Origin: Bidens hawaiensis
Taxonomy: Eukaryota; Streptophyta; Magnoliopsida; Asterales; Asteraceae
Length of the DNA: 64,000 bases
Assembly (NCBI GenBank): GCA_021521415.1
Contig: JAIQDT010003543.1
Location: 103,572 to 167,571 of the forward strand
Direction of reading: 5' to 3'
The notes beneath the pieces are model-generated. The model worked only from the letters and a program-made list of their open reading frames with translations. It was not told the DNA's origin and made no database searches. Made by a program: the position numbers and the translations under genes. Of this stretch, positions 34,978-46,447 are shown piece after piece; position 1 is the first letter of the stretch, and every line of letters begins with the position of its first letter.

Positions 34978-37671
34978 TGTCACACCCTCAAAATCCACTC
35001 GCGGAGTTTTACCGTCAGAGGGTGTGAACTGGCAGGATCGGAATCATCAGTTATAATCAAACCATAAAAACGTTTAAATGCAAATAAGTGCGGAAGCGTA
35101 AAAACCTTAATTCAAAAGCTGCGTCACGCAGGACGACTTAAAACCAAAGATAACTGTTAAAAATAAGTTTGCAGAATAAAAGTGTTTTCATTTAATGCAT
35201 GCTCCTAAACCGCGCGCCCGCCTCGGCTACCTGAGAATAACATACTAAAAGTGTCAACACAAGGTTGGTGAGTTCACAAGTTAAATAAGATAAATCGTTT
35301 AGCGTTTTGCGTAACCCCGTTACGACGTTTAAGTGTTGCGTAACCACGTTACGGCGTTTTGCGTTTTGCGTAACCACGTTACGGCGTTTTGCGTTTTGCG
35401 TAACCACGTTACGGCGTTTTGCGTTACCAGATAATGTTATGTCAAATTATATATCGATAGGTAGCTAATCTATACAACAAGTATTACTAAGTGGTTCGAC
35501 ACCGAAGCTGACTGTTTATCAAGTGCCCGTCACCAGGTCAATCCAGACCATGGTAAGTGTTAGCCAAAATTACACCCACTCAACCTCCAGTTGAGCTTAG
35601 CGTCGGGTGGGGTTTGTCAAACCCAGTAGTACTACTCAACAGTGACTCGCTATTCCAAATATTAACCGGTCCGATGTATGGGACTTCAAATGTTACGTTT
35701 GCCGCTTAGCCTTTACAAGTGATATATAATTTATAACAAAATCTTAAATATGCGTTTATCTCAAAAATGCGTTTATCGGAGTATGTTATCTCCCCCAAGT
35801 GAAAAACGTTTGAAAACAGTTTAAGAGTGGGGTAAGTGAACTCACTGTTTGCGAAGAATATCCCGATCTAGATCACCAAGTGATGTGCGTCGTAGAAACT
35901 CTCTAGCGTTCTAAATAACAAAGAGATTTTCTAAGTATCGGTACGTTTAACGAGTCTCTAGACTCGGCACATAATACCTATGCACGTAACAGATTTCGTG
36001 TTTCGTTTGTGAATTGTGTGTGACTTAAACAAGTACAATTGTGATACGATACATGAGTGAGCAATTACTTTCGTGTCACGTACTAACAACATACTTTACT
36101 AGCAATTATCCCCGTAAGGGCATTTTGGTCAACAAACAAAGATTAACTAACCATTATTCCCCATAAGGGCAATTTGGTCAATTCATGGCAATCAATTTAC
36201 AACTATTCCCCGCAAGGGTATTTTGGTCAAAACACAACAATTATATAAAAACTATCATATTTCATGCATTTTTACACAACTCAGCAGCTAGTTTCATTAT
36301 GACAGAATTTTTACTTGAAAGATTGCACTAGTTCACCGATCATAACGTCTCAATTAATTCACCAAAAATCACCACAGAAGCATACATATCTTAGGTTTCC
36401 AGAACATATTTTATCTTATTTTTATTCTACATATTTTTCTTATAATGACCAAAACATTACAGCAAACTCATATCAGTCAGGATTCATGCGCAACAAAATG
36501 TTATTTGCAATTCCCGTTAAACGAAAAATCCAATAAATGCAAGACCACTTGGGTTTGGTTCCTAACTCAATGAGTCAACTTCCAGAAGTGGAACCAACCC
36601 AATTGGTCTCGTAGTTCATGAGATATAATATTTACAACATAACCTAACAGCAGGTCTAGCAGCTCAGCTTTGCACCACGTTTTTGTAAAATCATAAAAGC
36701 ACACTTATACTTGTCCAAAAATTACAAACTTATACTTCATGAAAACTAGACTCAACCTAGTTTACTGCAGTACCCACAATCTCAACCAATTTTCACGTTT
36801 ACACTTCGTTACAGTCACTTGAACATCGTACATACATTCTGTCCAGATTCTGTTCACATCAAAACTTAACAATTTCACTAGCCATGGATCACAAATAAAT
36901 CATATAACATGCTAGACACTAATACTACTAGCCATGCAACTCAATTACACCATACATACAAGATTAGGGTTTGTGTTTTAACTCAAATCAAATACAACAC
37001 TGAATCATGCAACAACATCAATCTAGTTATCAATTCATTATCCAAATAACAACAATCATATTAACCATATACATGAACCAAAATCGGCTGCCTAGGGTTT
37101 ATACTTAACCCATTAAACATCAAAATTAAACAACAAGGAGGTAAGGGATGATCAAGTATACCTTCCTAGCACCTAGTTCTTGGATTAATCACTTGATTTG
37201 AGGTGTATATGTGAGAGTGTTGTGGACGGCAGCCGTGAGGGAGCAAGGAGGGAGGCCGATCGGGTCTTGTGTTTAGAAAATAATTTAGGGTTTAGTGTTA
37301 AGGTTATATTTATAATAATACAAGTTACACTCTAGTCCCTAATCTTTCAAGTGTTACATCTCTAGCCTAAACTAGTTGGTTCTTGTTTCTTGTTTAACAT
37401 TCCACATAACAATCAAGTAACACACATATACCTAACACATAATTATCACATAATTAGTGTTTTGACGTTTGTCGTTTATTTATCAATCGTTCGCGTCAAC
37501 TCGTTTGCGTTTCGGTGCAAATCCCGAAAGACTACACATGTAGTAAGTGTTAAGCGTCATTTAAACCCTAGTTTAAATGTAATGAAGTGTGCGTTATAGA
37601 TTCAACGATCTTAAAGTTTGAATTGACGGAGTTGAGTTAACGGAGTTAACCTGGAATTGACGATTGTCACA
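34978..37671 (-). repeat. 5' LTR of the gypsy element
   Basis: 2694 bp, nearly identical to 24815-27506. A minus-strand TATA box lies at 37307-37314 and the palindromic array at 35302-35430. This copy would drive minus-strand transcription through the element. Confidence 0.93.
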
Positions 37672-38196
37672 GTAACCTACCTTAATGAAGATGATTTGAA
37701 TTTGGGAAAGTATAATTATCAAGCCTCTTATAATGAAGCCATTAGTAGTTATCAGTCTTGTGAATGGAATATATCTATGATTGATGAGCTTGATTCCATG
37801 AATAAGAATGACCTGTGGGAGTTGGTCAAATTACCCGAGGGTGTAAAACCCATAGGTTGTAAATGGGTTTACAAAACCAAAGTAGTCCCGAACGAAAACG
37901 TCGAAAATTATAAAGCAAGATTGACTGCTAAAGGCTATACCCAAAAAAGAGTATTATTAGGTAACCGTCTCACCTGTATTATAGAAGGTTTCCTTGAGTA
38001 TTGGTATGACATTAGTAGCAAATTATGACTTAAGGCTACATTAGATTGATGTCAAGAATTTCTCTCCTAAATGGTGACTTGCATAAAGGCGTGTTCATAA
38101 CTGAAACTAAGGGATTTAATCCTGAGGGTAAGGAACATGTAGTCTGTAAGCTAAATAAATCCAAATATGGACTAAAATAGATATAACATCAATGGT
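37672..38196 (+). pseudogene. Copia reverse transcriptase, first part
   Basis: Resumes the copia reading interrupted at 24814. SYNEAISSYQSCEWNISMID, then DLWELVKLPEGVKPIGCKWV and YKARLTAKGYTQK are the start of copia RT. After a frameshift, SLLNGDLHKGVFITE-like and VCKLNKSKYGLK follow. The sequence stops at a CAATGG codon pair (QW) where a solo LTR has inserted. Confidence 0.88.
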
Positions 38197-40110
38197 TGTA
38201 AGTCCCCGATCCCGGAAACCCTACCTTGGCGTTGGATTTACTCATAAACACAGTTCTAAAATCAGAGTTAATTAAAACTTTCGCGGAATAGTTAAAAAAC
38301 TTCATACATTACATTACAAAACATTGAATCTTGTCTTAACATACAAAATATCCTTTCATAGACATAACATAAGACAGTCATGACACTTCTTCATAGATAC
38401 CAGTCTCTTTAGCTCATGCCATGTGTCCCTCCTCAAGCCAGCTGCATCAACCTATTTGCCTGCGTGCATGCTAAAAGTCAGCTACGCTGAGTGAGTTCTA
38501 GTTAAGCAGGTAACATACATTTCGTTCTCATTCTTTACATTCTTACTTCCATACATTCCTATTTTTACTTACCTTCATTATTTTATACATATATAACCTT
38601 TCTACTTTTTTAAAGAGTCTTTCGCCCTATAACCTTCGCATATATTATTAGGGTAGGCAACCCTTCATTCTTCGCCTATATTATTAGGGTAGGCACCCCT
38701 TTATTCTTCAACTCTACATATCATACATACCATTCATACACTACACATATCGTACATACCTTTCTTTCATTAGCTAGATCTGTTCTCATATACCTCTTCA
38801 CACATACGTTTAACTCTTTCTACACTAATTAGGTATATTTATAAACATTCATACGGCATACACTTACCACTTAAGGCAAGTGTATTAACTAATCACATTG
38901 AGTATGCACACAGCCCTAAAACATAACACAGAAATGGGGCTAGAAACTCACCTGGGTCCTGTTTCTCTCGGAGTTAAGTGTGACGCCCTTCCTTATCTGT
39001 GCACGGCTAACTGTGTAACAAGGCACGGGTATCAATTATCCATTTCAACTACTTCTTACATCTAGGTGAATGAAACCCTCAACTAACGGGGGTCCGGGAG
39101 CAGAGCCCCTGGTAGCGGGGTCTAGGGGCGGCAGCCCCTAGCAGGGTCAAAGGGGCAGAGTGGTAGCGGGGTCTAGGGGCAGCAGCCCCTAACAGTCCTT
39201 TAACAAAAATGCATCAGAAAGTGGATCGGGCCACGTTTTTCATCAATTTAAAAAAAAACAATTTCGCATGAAAATTTTGCTTCGCATGCTTTTTCGCATG
39301 GAACTTTTTCGCTTCGCATAGAATTTTTTCGCTTCGCTTGCTTTTTCGCTTCGCATGGAACTTTTTCGCTTTGCATGACTGTGCGATGCGAAATAATTTT
39401 TTCGCTTCGCATGGTCATGCGATGCGAAATAACCTTTTTCGCTTCGCATGGCTGTGCGATGCGAAATAACTTTTTTCGCTTCGCATGGCTTATGCGATGC
39501 GAAAATTTTCTTTTTCTTTGTTTTTACCATTTTATGGCCATTTCACTCCACGACTCTCCCCTGGACCCAATTTAACCCTTTCCAAGGGTTTTGGGTTGTA
39601 TCAACTTTGTATACTTGCGTTTTATAAGGCCCGAACATCGCATTTTACCATGTAACACTCTCGTGGGATTATAACTTATCAAGTTCATGTTTTTCTTCCA
39701 TCTTACACCTCGATCTATCCTTCTATCGGTTTGCATGTCAAGACTAACCATAAAAAAACTTAGCCTTTTTAAACCAAAACCCACCTTTTTGCTTCGGGTT
39801 TGGTTCGGATCATAGATCTGGACGTCTTCTTGCTATTCGAAGGCACCTGAACACCAAAATCTTCCTTACTTTTGCTTGGATCCGAATCCGAAATGCTAGA
39901 GAGAAAGTGTGTGTTTTCTAGTGTGTGTGTGTTGTGTAAAGAAATAGTGAAAGGATGGGGGGATGGCCTTATATAGGGAGCCGTGGGCCCCACCATCCAC
40001 CTCCATTCCAATCTTATCCAAATGCAAACACGCACACAACCAAACTAACGACACACCGATAATAATAAAACTCTCTGTTATTTATTAATTCTCAAAATAC
40101 GGATGTTACA
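38197..40110 (-). mobile_element. Solo LTR (1914 bp) inside copia RT
   Basis: Starts TGTAAGTCCCC and ends GGATGTTACA (inverted ends TGTAA/TTACA), with the perfect 5 bp TSD ATGGT (38192-38196 and 40111-40115). The TSD falls in the copia RT codons for QWYLKF, which read on across it. A minus-strand TATA box (CTTATATA on plus, 39968-39975) gives minus orientation. Inside are a 39 bp repeat (TATATTATTAGGGTAGGCA, 38640-38700), GGGTCTAGGGGC repeats (39085-39200) and a palindrome cluster (39250-39510). No internal domains are present. Confidence 0.9.
39250..39510. repeat. TTCGCAT/ATGCGAA palindrome cluster in the solo LTR
   Basis: TTCGCTTCGCATGG and TGCGATGCGAAATAA alternate at least four times; each pair can form a hairpin. 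The cluster lies about 460-720 bases downstream of the LTR TATA box in the transcribed direction. Confidence 0.75.
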
Positions 40111-40497
40111 ATGGTACTTAAAGTTCAATGAAATTATGAAAAATACATGCTTTATGAAAACCAAGTGAATCAATTCACCTACCTCAAAATGAGTGGGAGC
40201 AATTTTACTATACTTGTCATTTACACAGAAGATATTTTTCTGACAAGTAATAGCTTAGATTTATTGCATGGGTCAAAGCGATCATTCTCACGTAATTTTG
40301 ACATGATAGATCTCCGAGAAGCTCCTTATGTATTAGACATCAAAATAAACCGAGATCGTATCTATGAGACATTAGGTCGGTCTCAAAAGGCTTACGTTAA
40401 TCGTGTTCTTGCACGATATAGCATACAATGTTGCTTTCCATTAGTAGCTCCGGAGGTCTTTTCGTTTCATTTTAAATGTCTGAAAATAGAGGTTTAG
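40111..40497 (+). pseudogene. Copia reverse transcriptase, second part
   Basis: YLKFNEIMKN continues the QW codons left of the solo LTR. The frame MSGSNFTILVIYTEDIFLTS, RNFDMIDLREAPYVLDIKI, SQKAYVNRVLARYSIQ is the RT palm. The usual catalytic YVDD is YTED here, so one catalytic aspartate is replaced and the enzyme is dead regardless of its frameshifts. Confidence 0.87.
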
Positions 40498-40619
40498 AAT
40501 GAGTGAATGAAACTGATACATTATGGTTTAGTAGTTGGAAGCGTGATGTATAATTAAGTTTGTTTTCGTCAAGTTATCACATTTATTGTTGGAATCTTAG
40601 ACCGTTATCAATCTAATTA

Positions 40620-40930
40620 TGGTCTAGATCATTGTAAGACAATAAACAAAGTATTGCGATATCTATAAAGAACAAAAGAAGCTTGATATAAGAATAACTG
40701 ATAATTTGGAAGTAATTGACTCTTATAATTCTTACCTTGCTAAAAGCAAAGATGATAAGAAATCAGATTTGGGGTACCTCTTTATGTCGATAGGCGGACT
40801 AATGTCATGGAGGAGTCATAAGCAACAGCTAACAATCTCCATAATGATGGCTGAATATGTTGTAGTGTACAATGCAACGTGCCATGGAATATTGTTTGAA
40901 AATTTGATAAGTGGACTCAAAATTGTTTAA
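40620..40930 (+). pseudogene. Copia RNase H remnant
   Basis: LEVIDSYNSYLAKSKDDKKS-like sequence, then GYLFMSIGGLMSWRSHKQQ, then MAEYVVVYNATCHGI, matches the end of copia polyproteins. Stops precede and follow it. Confidence 0.85.
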
Positions 40931-41512
40931 CTCCATGTCATGAAAATTGAAGATATACTTTAATAAGTCAGTTGCCATTAATTTCTCGAACACTAATAGT
41001 TCGAGTGGCACTGCATTATGTTTTGATGCAAAGTACTTGTTCGTAGTCATACGTGAACGAGTAGAGGAAAATAACCTTTGTATCGAATACATTAACACTA
41101 TAAATATGCTATAAGGATCCGATAACTTAAGGTCTCCCGCCCATAAATATCTGATAACTTATAACGCGGATGGGTATAAGTAGAGACATTGTATAATAGT
41201 ATATGGTGTGTATGAATTATTATGATTTCCTCGAATGCTTTGGTTTTGTCTATAATAAAGTTTATGTGCACATTATGATCTATAGACAAAATTTATGCAA
41301 ATTAATTAATTACCTTAAAGGGTTTATTCTCGTTATTTGACATTAAGTTTTAAATGTTGTATGCTGAGACTATAGTATGACTGTTGAGGATCTCGAGTTA
41401 TCAGCAACTCGAACGATTGTAACTATCTACTATAGTTTTAATGCACAACTTGATGAGTGTTTAACTTGGCCACTAATTTAACGAATTACTCATCATAAAT
41501 GGTTATTCAGCC

Positions 41513-41523
41513 AAGTGGGAGAA
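41513..41523 (+). promoter_or_regulatory. Copia polypurine tract
   Basis: AAGTGGGAGAA lies directly before the 3' LTR, the classic copia second-strand primer. Confidence 0.75.
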
Positions 41524-41858
41524 TGTTGGAAAAGCCCATATAATGTGGCCTCATTACCATTTAAATATTATAATGAGTCAAATAACCTAATTGGGCTCAT
41601 AAGATATATGGGCTATTTGATGGACATACCCATATATATATTAGGGTTTCCCTTAGATGTCATATTACAACAACAGAGAATTAAAAACGCACACCAATAA
41701 CTTTCTCTCTAAGATCTCCATCAATCAGTGACATCATAATGGAACCGAATCAGGAGTCATCATGGCATCATCATACTATGATGTCTAATTTCTTATTTAT
41801 GATTGAATCAACATGTTAGGGTTTATGTTGTACCCATGTCTCAAGAATATAATCAACA
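41524..41858 (+). repeat. 3' LTR of the copia element
   Basis: 335 bp, same ends as 21201-21577, shorter by about 42 bp. Confidence 0.9.
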
Positions 41859-42584
41859 ATTTGAATTAGTTTACTATAAAATACATATGTTTTGCAAAAC
41901 ATCCAAAATGATTACAATCAAGTGACAGGTTAATTTTCTCATCATATTTTACCTAAAGAAACTCGTTAATTAACTTCATACTTTTCAAAACATCCAAAAT
42001 GATTAGTTTACTGAATCATCATAATATGCAACTGATTTTCTTTATGGAAACTATATGAGAACACTCGGTGTACGTTATATGCCAATAAGTTATCGTTCTT
42101 TGATTACTAACTGTTAACATTTTCATGAGTCAATTTCGCTTGGAATTATATGATGTCTAATGGTCAAACACTTAAAGCATTAACATATTAAACTATGTTA
42201 TTTTCAGATGACGGGTACAAAATCCCGAATGCGCTTTTATACCTGGTTGGCCGTCACACTGTTCCTCAGAATCTCAGATATCTGTGACGGGGAAACATAT
42301 ATATTGGTCGTGCTCATGGTTAGCTAGCTTTTTCTTCTCTTATTTTCTGGTTATGTTAATTATTTGATTACTATAAAGTTATTTACTAATGTTTATGTTA
42401 TGTAAATATTTAAGCTGTTCAAAATGGTGTGTTGCACTTAATTGGTACAAACTGAATAAGAAGTGAAACTATCAGTATTATCTTTTAATGTAAAGTTTTT
42501 TTCTTACTTCGAACACTTTTTCATGTGTGTTTTACCTCACTTTTCAAGATTGCATGATCTCAAAATTTAGAATCATCTATTTGA
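41859..42584. other. Intergenic, 3' flank of the methyltransferase gene
   Basis: AT-rich. A TTTTCAAAACATCCAAAATGATTA-like phrase occurs twice (near 41890 and 41980). Nothing coding was recognised. Confidence 0.4.
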
Positions 42585-45500
42585 CTACGAAGCTATCGCA
42601 TAAACATCCGGCCTCCAAGTTGACTTTCGGGCACTTAATATTCCTTGCATTTTAGCAAGGATATCCCAATGTTGTGACTTTAACAACTCTTCAACTTCCA
42701 TTATCGTGTTGGAATCATCTCGAACGATCAGTTGTCCGCCTGGCCTCAAAATTCTATCCATTTCAACGACGGCAGGTGCGATTTTGCACCTTTTTGCCAG
42801 CATTGAAAACAGATGATCTGCATGAAGCAGATCGTAAGTTCGAGGGTATGTGCTAAAAGATTCACACCAATCATGGTAAATTCCGAAAAGACCCCTCTCA
42901 AATATTATTGGCAGCGTGTCGGGAGAGCTTGTGCTCCCTACATTCATCACCCATAGTTTTATATCCTTCAATGCTGCAGCAAACCTGTTAATTAACAACG
43001 GGTAAGCATTAGTAAGATTTCAAGTTGTATCTTGATAGTTAATAGTTAAAACTAAACGTAGACGAATGCTTGATTTCGCACTTACCCACCATAAACAGCT
43101 CTCATGTCCATAACATTTCTAACATTGGCCCAGTTTAACCGTAAATCCTTCATATACGACTTGGTAACAATCTGTTTCCAATGATCATAATCTGCTTTAA
43201 AATCATCTGGAAATGGTTTTCCATAAATTCCCATCTGGGAGTTGGTTAACCAATACGGGGGAGTTTGGACCCTAACGGGCCAGTCTTCGGGCCATCTTGA
43301 ACCTCTCTCTATGTCTCCGATGGGGTTGTTGTGCATACACGCCTGTAGAGGTATGTACCTTCCAAATAAAAGTATAAAGCTGAAATAAGTAATTTTTAAA
43401 CTTAAAAGTTAAATTTGATCTATTTTTTCTTTAAAGGAAAATTGGAAATAAATAATCCCACCTTTTGTGTCATCATCATCATCATCATCATCGTACTCAG
43501 TATATCCCACCAATAGCAATGCTATGGTAGGGTCTGAGGAGGGTAAGATGTAGACAGCCTTACCTCTATCCCATAGGGATAGAGAGGCTGCTTCCGGTGA
43601 GACCCCCGGCTCGATAGTAGTTTTGCATCAAGCCTTGGACATAAGGCACATAGCACTCAATCATCGGGACACCGGCTGATCGGTGCATGTGCCCTTGTCT
43701 TTCGGCTATCAACGCCACCACATGATGCCTGATTAACCTTCCGCCACTTTTAACGTTATTTTCACGAGATTAGTAAAATAACGTCAAAATTAGTGCAATT
43801 TTACTTTTGCCCACCTGAGGGTTCACACATATATACATTATATGCGCGCACCGCAAGCAGGGCGTAAAAAATACTTAACGTCGTTATGTTTTTTCCCTGG
43901 TTTCCAACCGATGTTTTAGGGCTTTTGATCGAAAGAACGATACGAGTCGACCAATGTAAAACTTATCTCGAAACGGTGATTCAAATGGCTTGATTTTTGT
44001 TAATTGGAAATTCAAGCACCCGAATTTAAACATTGTTTCATCGTTTGGATCACCATTTCGAGATAAGTTTTACATCGGTCGACTCGTATCGTTCTTCCGA
44101 TCAAAAGCTCTAAACATCGGTTTGAAACTAGGGAAAAAACATAACGATGTTAAGTATCTTTTAACGGAGAACTAGTGAGACAAAAATAGTTAAAAGGTGG
44201 GACCATTGCTAGTGATTTTTAAAGACGGGATTATTATCGGCCAATACACAAAAGGTGGGATTATTTATTTCCAATTTTCCTTCTTTAAATGTTTACCATG
44301 CAGCATTTGGATCATCATCAGGTTTACACATTGGTGGTTCTTGTACTTTTCTACCACTGTAGCATTCATTCGATTCTGGTTTTCGGTAGATAGCAGCATC
44401 AACTTCATTGAGTTCATCCTTAGTGATAGTAACAAGCTCCCAACACATTGCAATCGTTAAAGCCGACATTTCTGAGTTTAAGTTTTATATTTTAGTTACT
44501 TCAATGTTAATATAAATTTAATCAATCATGAATATTATGTAACAATACCTTCCCATATTTTGGCATCCTCTCCACGTTTTCGGTAAACAGGCGTTGCTGA
44601 CCAAACAAAATAACCTCCCGGACGAAGCAAACGATTAACCTCCAGAAGAAGCTTTCCACCTTTAGAGAAAGAACATTAACTCATGGTTCATAATTTCATA
44701 TGGTATTTCAGGTTTTAAAGCTAATATTTTTTCATGAAATAAACAAAAAGGTTCATAGTTAAACCTTCTTTGTGCCAGGGTACTCTACACCGAGCACAAT
44801 GTATAAGATCATAAACGTTGCTTGGAAACGGGAGGCGACGAGTGCCCATAACAGCAGAAATAGCAGGTATTCCTCTTTCAAGTGCGAATTGAATTTGAGA
44901 TTCATGTTCATCGTTAGGTGCGAACGACATCGTAAGGGTGTTTTTGTCAAAAAGATAGCCCCCAAAACTTGCTACACCACACCCTACATCTAAAACTACT
45001 CTAGTATGCTTTCCCCATTCAATCTCCGGCACTGCCTGCGTTAAATAAAAGCCCCGCGAATTATTCATACTTTATAACTACTTAAACAACTTAAGTAAAT
45101 TGATTAACTTATTACCTGTTGTAGCATGTCAATATAATGCAGAGCACCATGTATAAACTGAGTTCCACCTCCTGGAAAAGTAAGAAATTCTCCAGTCACT
45201 TTGACCCAATTTTGGTGCCCTTTTATATTTGCCAAGGATTTGTGTGGTACATTATGGAACCATATCTGCATTTACATCTTTATACTATATATCACTTAAA
45301 CATCAAATATGTATGATATTAAGTATCAACATATCATGATATCATACTAAAACTATACCTTATCTCTGCTATGAGGCCATGGAATAGGTGACCTGTAACC
45401 CTCAGGTATCGGGACAAGACACGTGGGACCCACCTCGGGGCAATGTCGTTCCCTATGTTCATAGTGATTCCTACCAGCCAGTTTCTTGATTGCTTTTTCA

Positions 45501-46447
45501 TTATCCAAACAAGGTATAAAATCTGTCCCAGTTGTAACATTGCACAGTTCCCATTTGTAATCAGGTGCCACGCCAGCGACATCGCTTAGTCGTTCTTTTT
45601 CGTTGTCTGACTGACCCGCTTGAGTTTTCCATTTTCTCTTTGACTCATTTGACTCCATTGGAATCCCCGAAGAACTTCCATCAATCATCATTGTCCCGCT
45701 GCTTGTCGTCGCCTTTGAGTCTTTAGTCGGTGCTATGATGGCAATGGCGGTGCTGTCGGTTTTTTTGACTTCATCTATTGGCAGTTTTGTTTTGTTTTCT
45801 GAACGGGTTTCAGTTTCTATTGGTTTTTCTTCGTTCGGTTGTATTTGATCATTTTGTGTTTGTTCTTGTTCGTCTTCGGTCATATCATGTTCTTCATTAT
45901 CCTTGCCACTTGACGCGTCCATCTGCATATCGTTTTGATTTTTCTTTTGTTCTTCCTCTGATATGTCATTTTCTTCATTTTTCATCTCACTCGTTTTACT
46001 GTCATCTGCCACGTATGCATGTTTACTAGTTTTCTTTTCTTCAACGTCCGTAGTGTTACCAAACGTCGGGACTCGCTCAACATTTTGATTTTGAGTCTCT
46101 TCTGCGTCCTTTTCAGCATGTGGTTGTTTGTCAACTTGTGGTTTGGTTACATTTGACCTGGTGGTCGGGCGGTCAAAGCGTGTTCCAGAACCATTGTCCG
46201 GTTGGATGGCGTCTTCAGGAAGGTCACCGGGGTTGTCTTCAAAAGCGGGAGGGTCGATGGGGATTTTGCGGATGGTGATCTTGGCTATGGGTTTGCTTGA
46301 GGAAGCATATGAGTTGGAAGTGAGCATCCAGACACCTAACATAAAGATGCATACAAAGACAAGGGTGGAGATGGTGGATGCATAGGAACCACCAGAAGAT
46401 CGCTTGTTTGCGCGGTGTTTTCCGGTGGGCATGGTGGTTAGAGGCAC
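42585..46447 (-). CDS. Golgi PMT-type methyltransferase (PMT24/25/26 group)
   Basis: Seven coding exons with GT-AG borders and a continuous frame: 46447-45359, 45265-45116, 45035-44765, 44659-44549, 44471-44297, 43358-43086 and 42984-42585. They give 822 residues, the length class of PMT26. A type II membrane anchor lies at residues about 26-46 (STISTLVFVCIFMLGVWMLT). A long acidic Glu/Asn/Gln-rich stalk follows (to about 300), then the catalytic DUF248 domain: CLDNEKAIKKL, HYEHRERHCP, the SAM-binding motif VVLDVGCGVASFGG (426-439), HCARCRVPWH, LRPGGYFVWSATPVY, NVMDMRAVYGG, GLFGIYHDWCESFSTYPR and ILRPGGQLIVRDD. The family methylates cell-wall polysaccharides, mainly pectin, in the Golgi. The exact substrate cannot be read here. 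A second in-frame Met at 46432 is an alternative start. Intron 5 (43359-44296) is swollen by a Mutator-like element. Confidence 0.93.
43490..43740. mobile_element. SINE-like block nested in the Mutator-like element
   Basis: Contains AGGGTCTGAGGAGGGTAAGA, CAGCCTTACCTCTATCCCAT and AGAGAGGCTGCTTCCGG, phrases I recognise from a SINE family widespread in plants (Au-like). The exact ends and TSD were not found. Confidence 0.55.
43866..44162. repeat. Long near-perfect hairpin inside the Mutator-like element
   Basis: Two arms of about 120 bp are inverted copies with few mismatches (TACTTAACGTCGTTATG against CATAACGATGTTAAGTA; ATACGAGTCGACC against GGTCGACTCGTAT). A loop of about 50 bases separates them. 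Transcribed with the gene, this intron would form a long double-stranded RNA. Confidence 0.85.

Larger units (their letters stand above)
24815..37671 (-). mobile_element. Young Ty3/gypsy chromovirus, probably Tekay-type
   Basis: Two long LTRs (24815-27506 and 34978-37671) enclose a minus-strand gag-pol region. The 5 bp TSD GTAAC is perfect (24810-24814 and 37672-37676). The two LTRs differ at only about a dozen positions by eye, so the insertion is recent. Order on the minus strand is 5' LTR, primer site, gag, protease, reverse transcriptase, RNase H, integrase, chromodomain, polypurine tract, 3' LTR. The element cannot encode a full polyprotein: most of the gag capsid region is missing, there are two nonsense codons, and a 2143 bp block from gag to reverse transcriptase is duplicated in tandem. 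It sits inside a copia element. Confidence 0.95.
21201..41858 (+). mobile_element. Decayed Ty1/copia element carrying two nested insertions
   Basis: LTRs at 21201-21577 and 41524-41858 start TGTTG and end CAACA. The flanks are a 5 bp TSD with one mismatch, ACTTG (21196-21200) and ATTTG (41859-41863). A tRNA-Met-like primer site follows the left LTR and a polypurine tract precedes the right one. Removing the gypsy element (24815-37671) and the solo LTR (38197-40110) with their TSDs leaves about 5.9 kb, a normal copia length. Integrase, reverse transcriptase and RNase H remnants occur in plus-strand order. The LTRs differ by roughly a dozen substitutions and a 42 bp indel, so this is the oldest layer of the nest. 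Confidence 0.92.
43436..44280. mobile_element. Mutator-like miniature element in methyltransferase intron 5
   Basis: Terminal inverted repeats are identical over 35 bases, starting GGAAAATTGGAAATAAATAA. The perfect 9 bp TSD TTCTTTAAA lies at 43427-43435 and 44281-44289; a 9 bp TSD is the Mutator hallmark. The 845 bp element has no transposase. It carries a (TCA)n tract, a SINE-like block and a long internal hairpin. The right TSD lies only 7 bases inside the intron from the 5' splice site; without the element the intron would be about 84 bp. Confidence 0.92.

Noticed and set aside
37657..38028. 123-codon ORF as an independent gene
   Set aside because: Its first codons lie in the gypsy LTR and its body is copia reverse transcriptase; the apparent start is created by the insertion.
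39243..39530. 95-codon ORF rich in AKRK repeats
   Set aside because: It is a translation of the TTCGCAT palindrome cluster in a solo LTR, not a gene.
42220..42320. Possible exon (reading DGYKIPNALLYLVGRHTVPQ)
   Set aside because: A short open stretch follows an AG, but it has no recognisable family, no partner exon and runs into stops.
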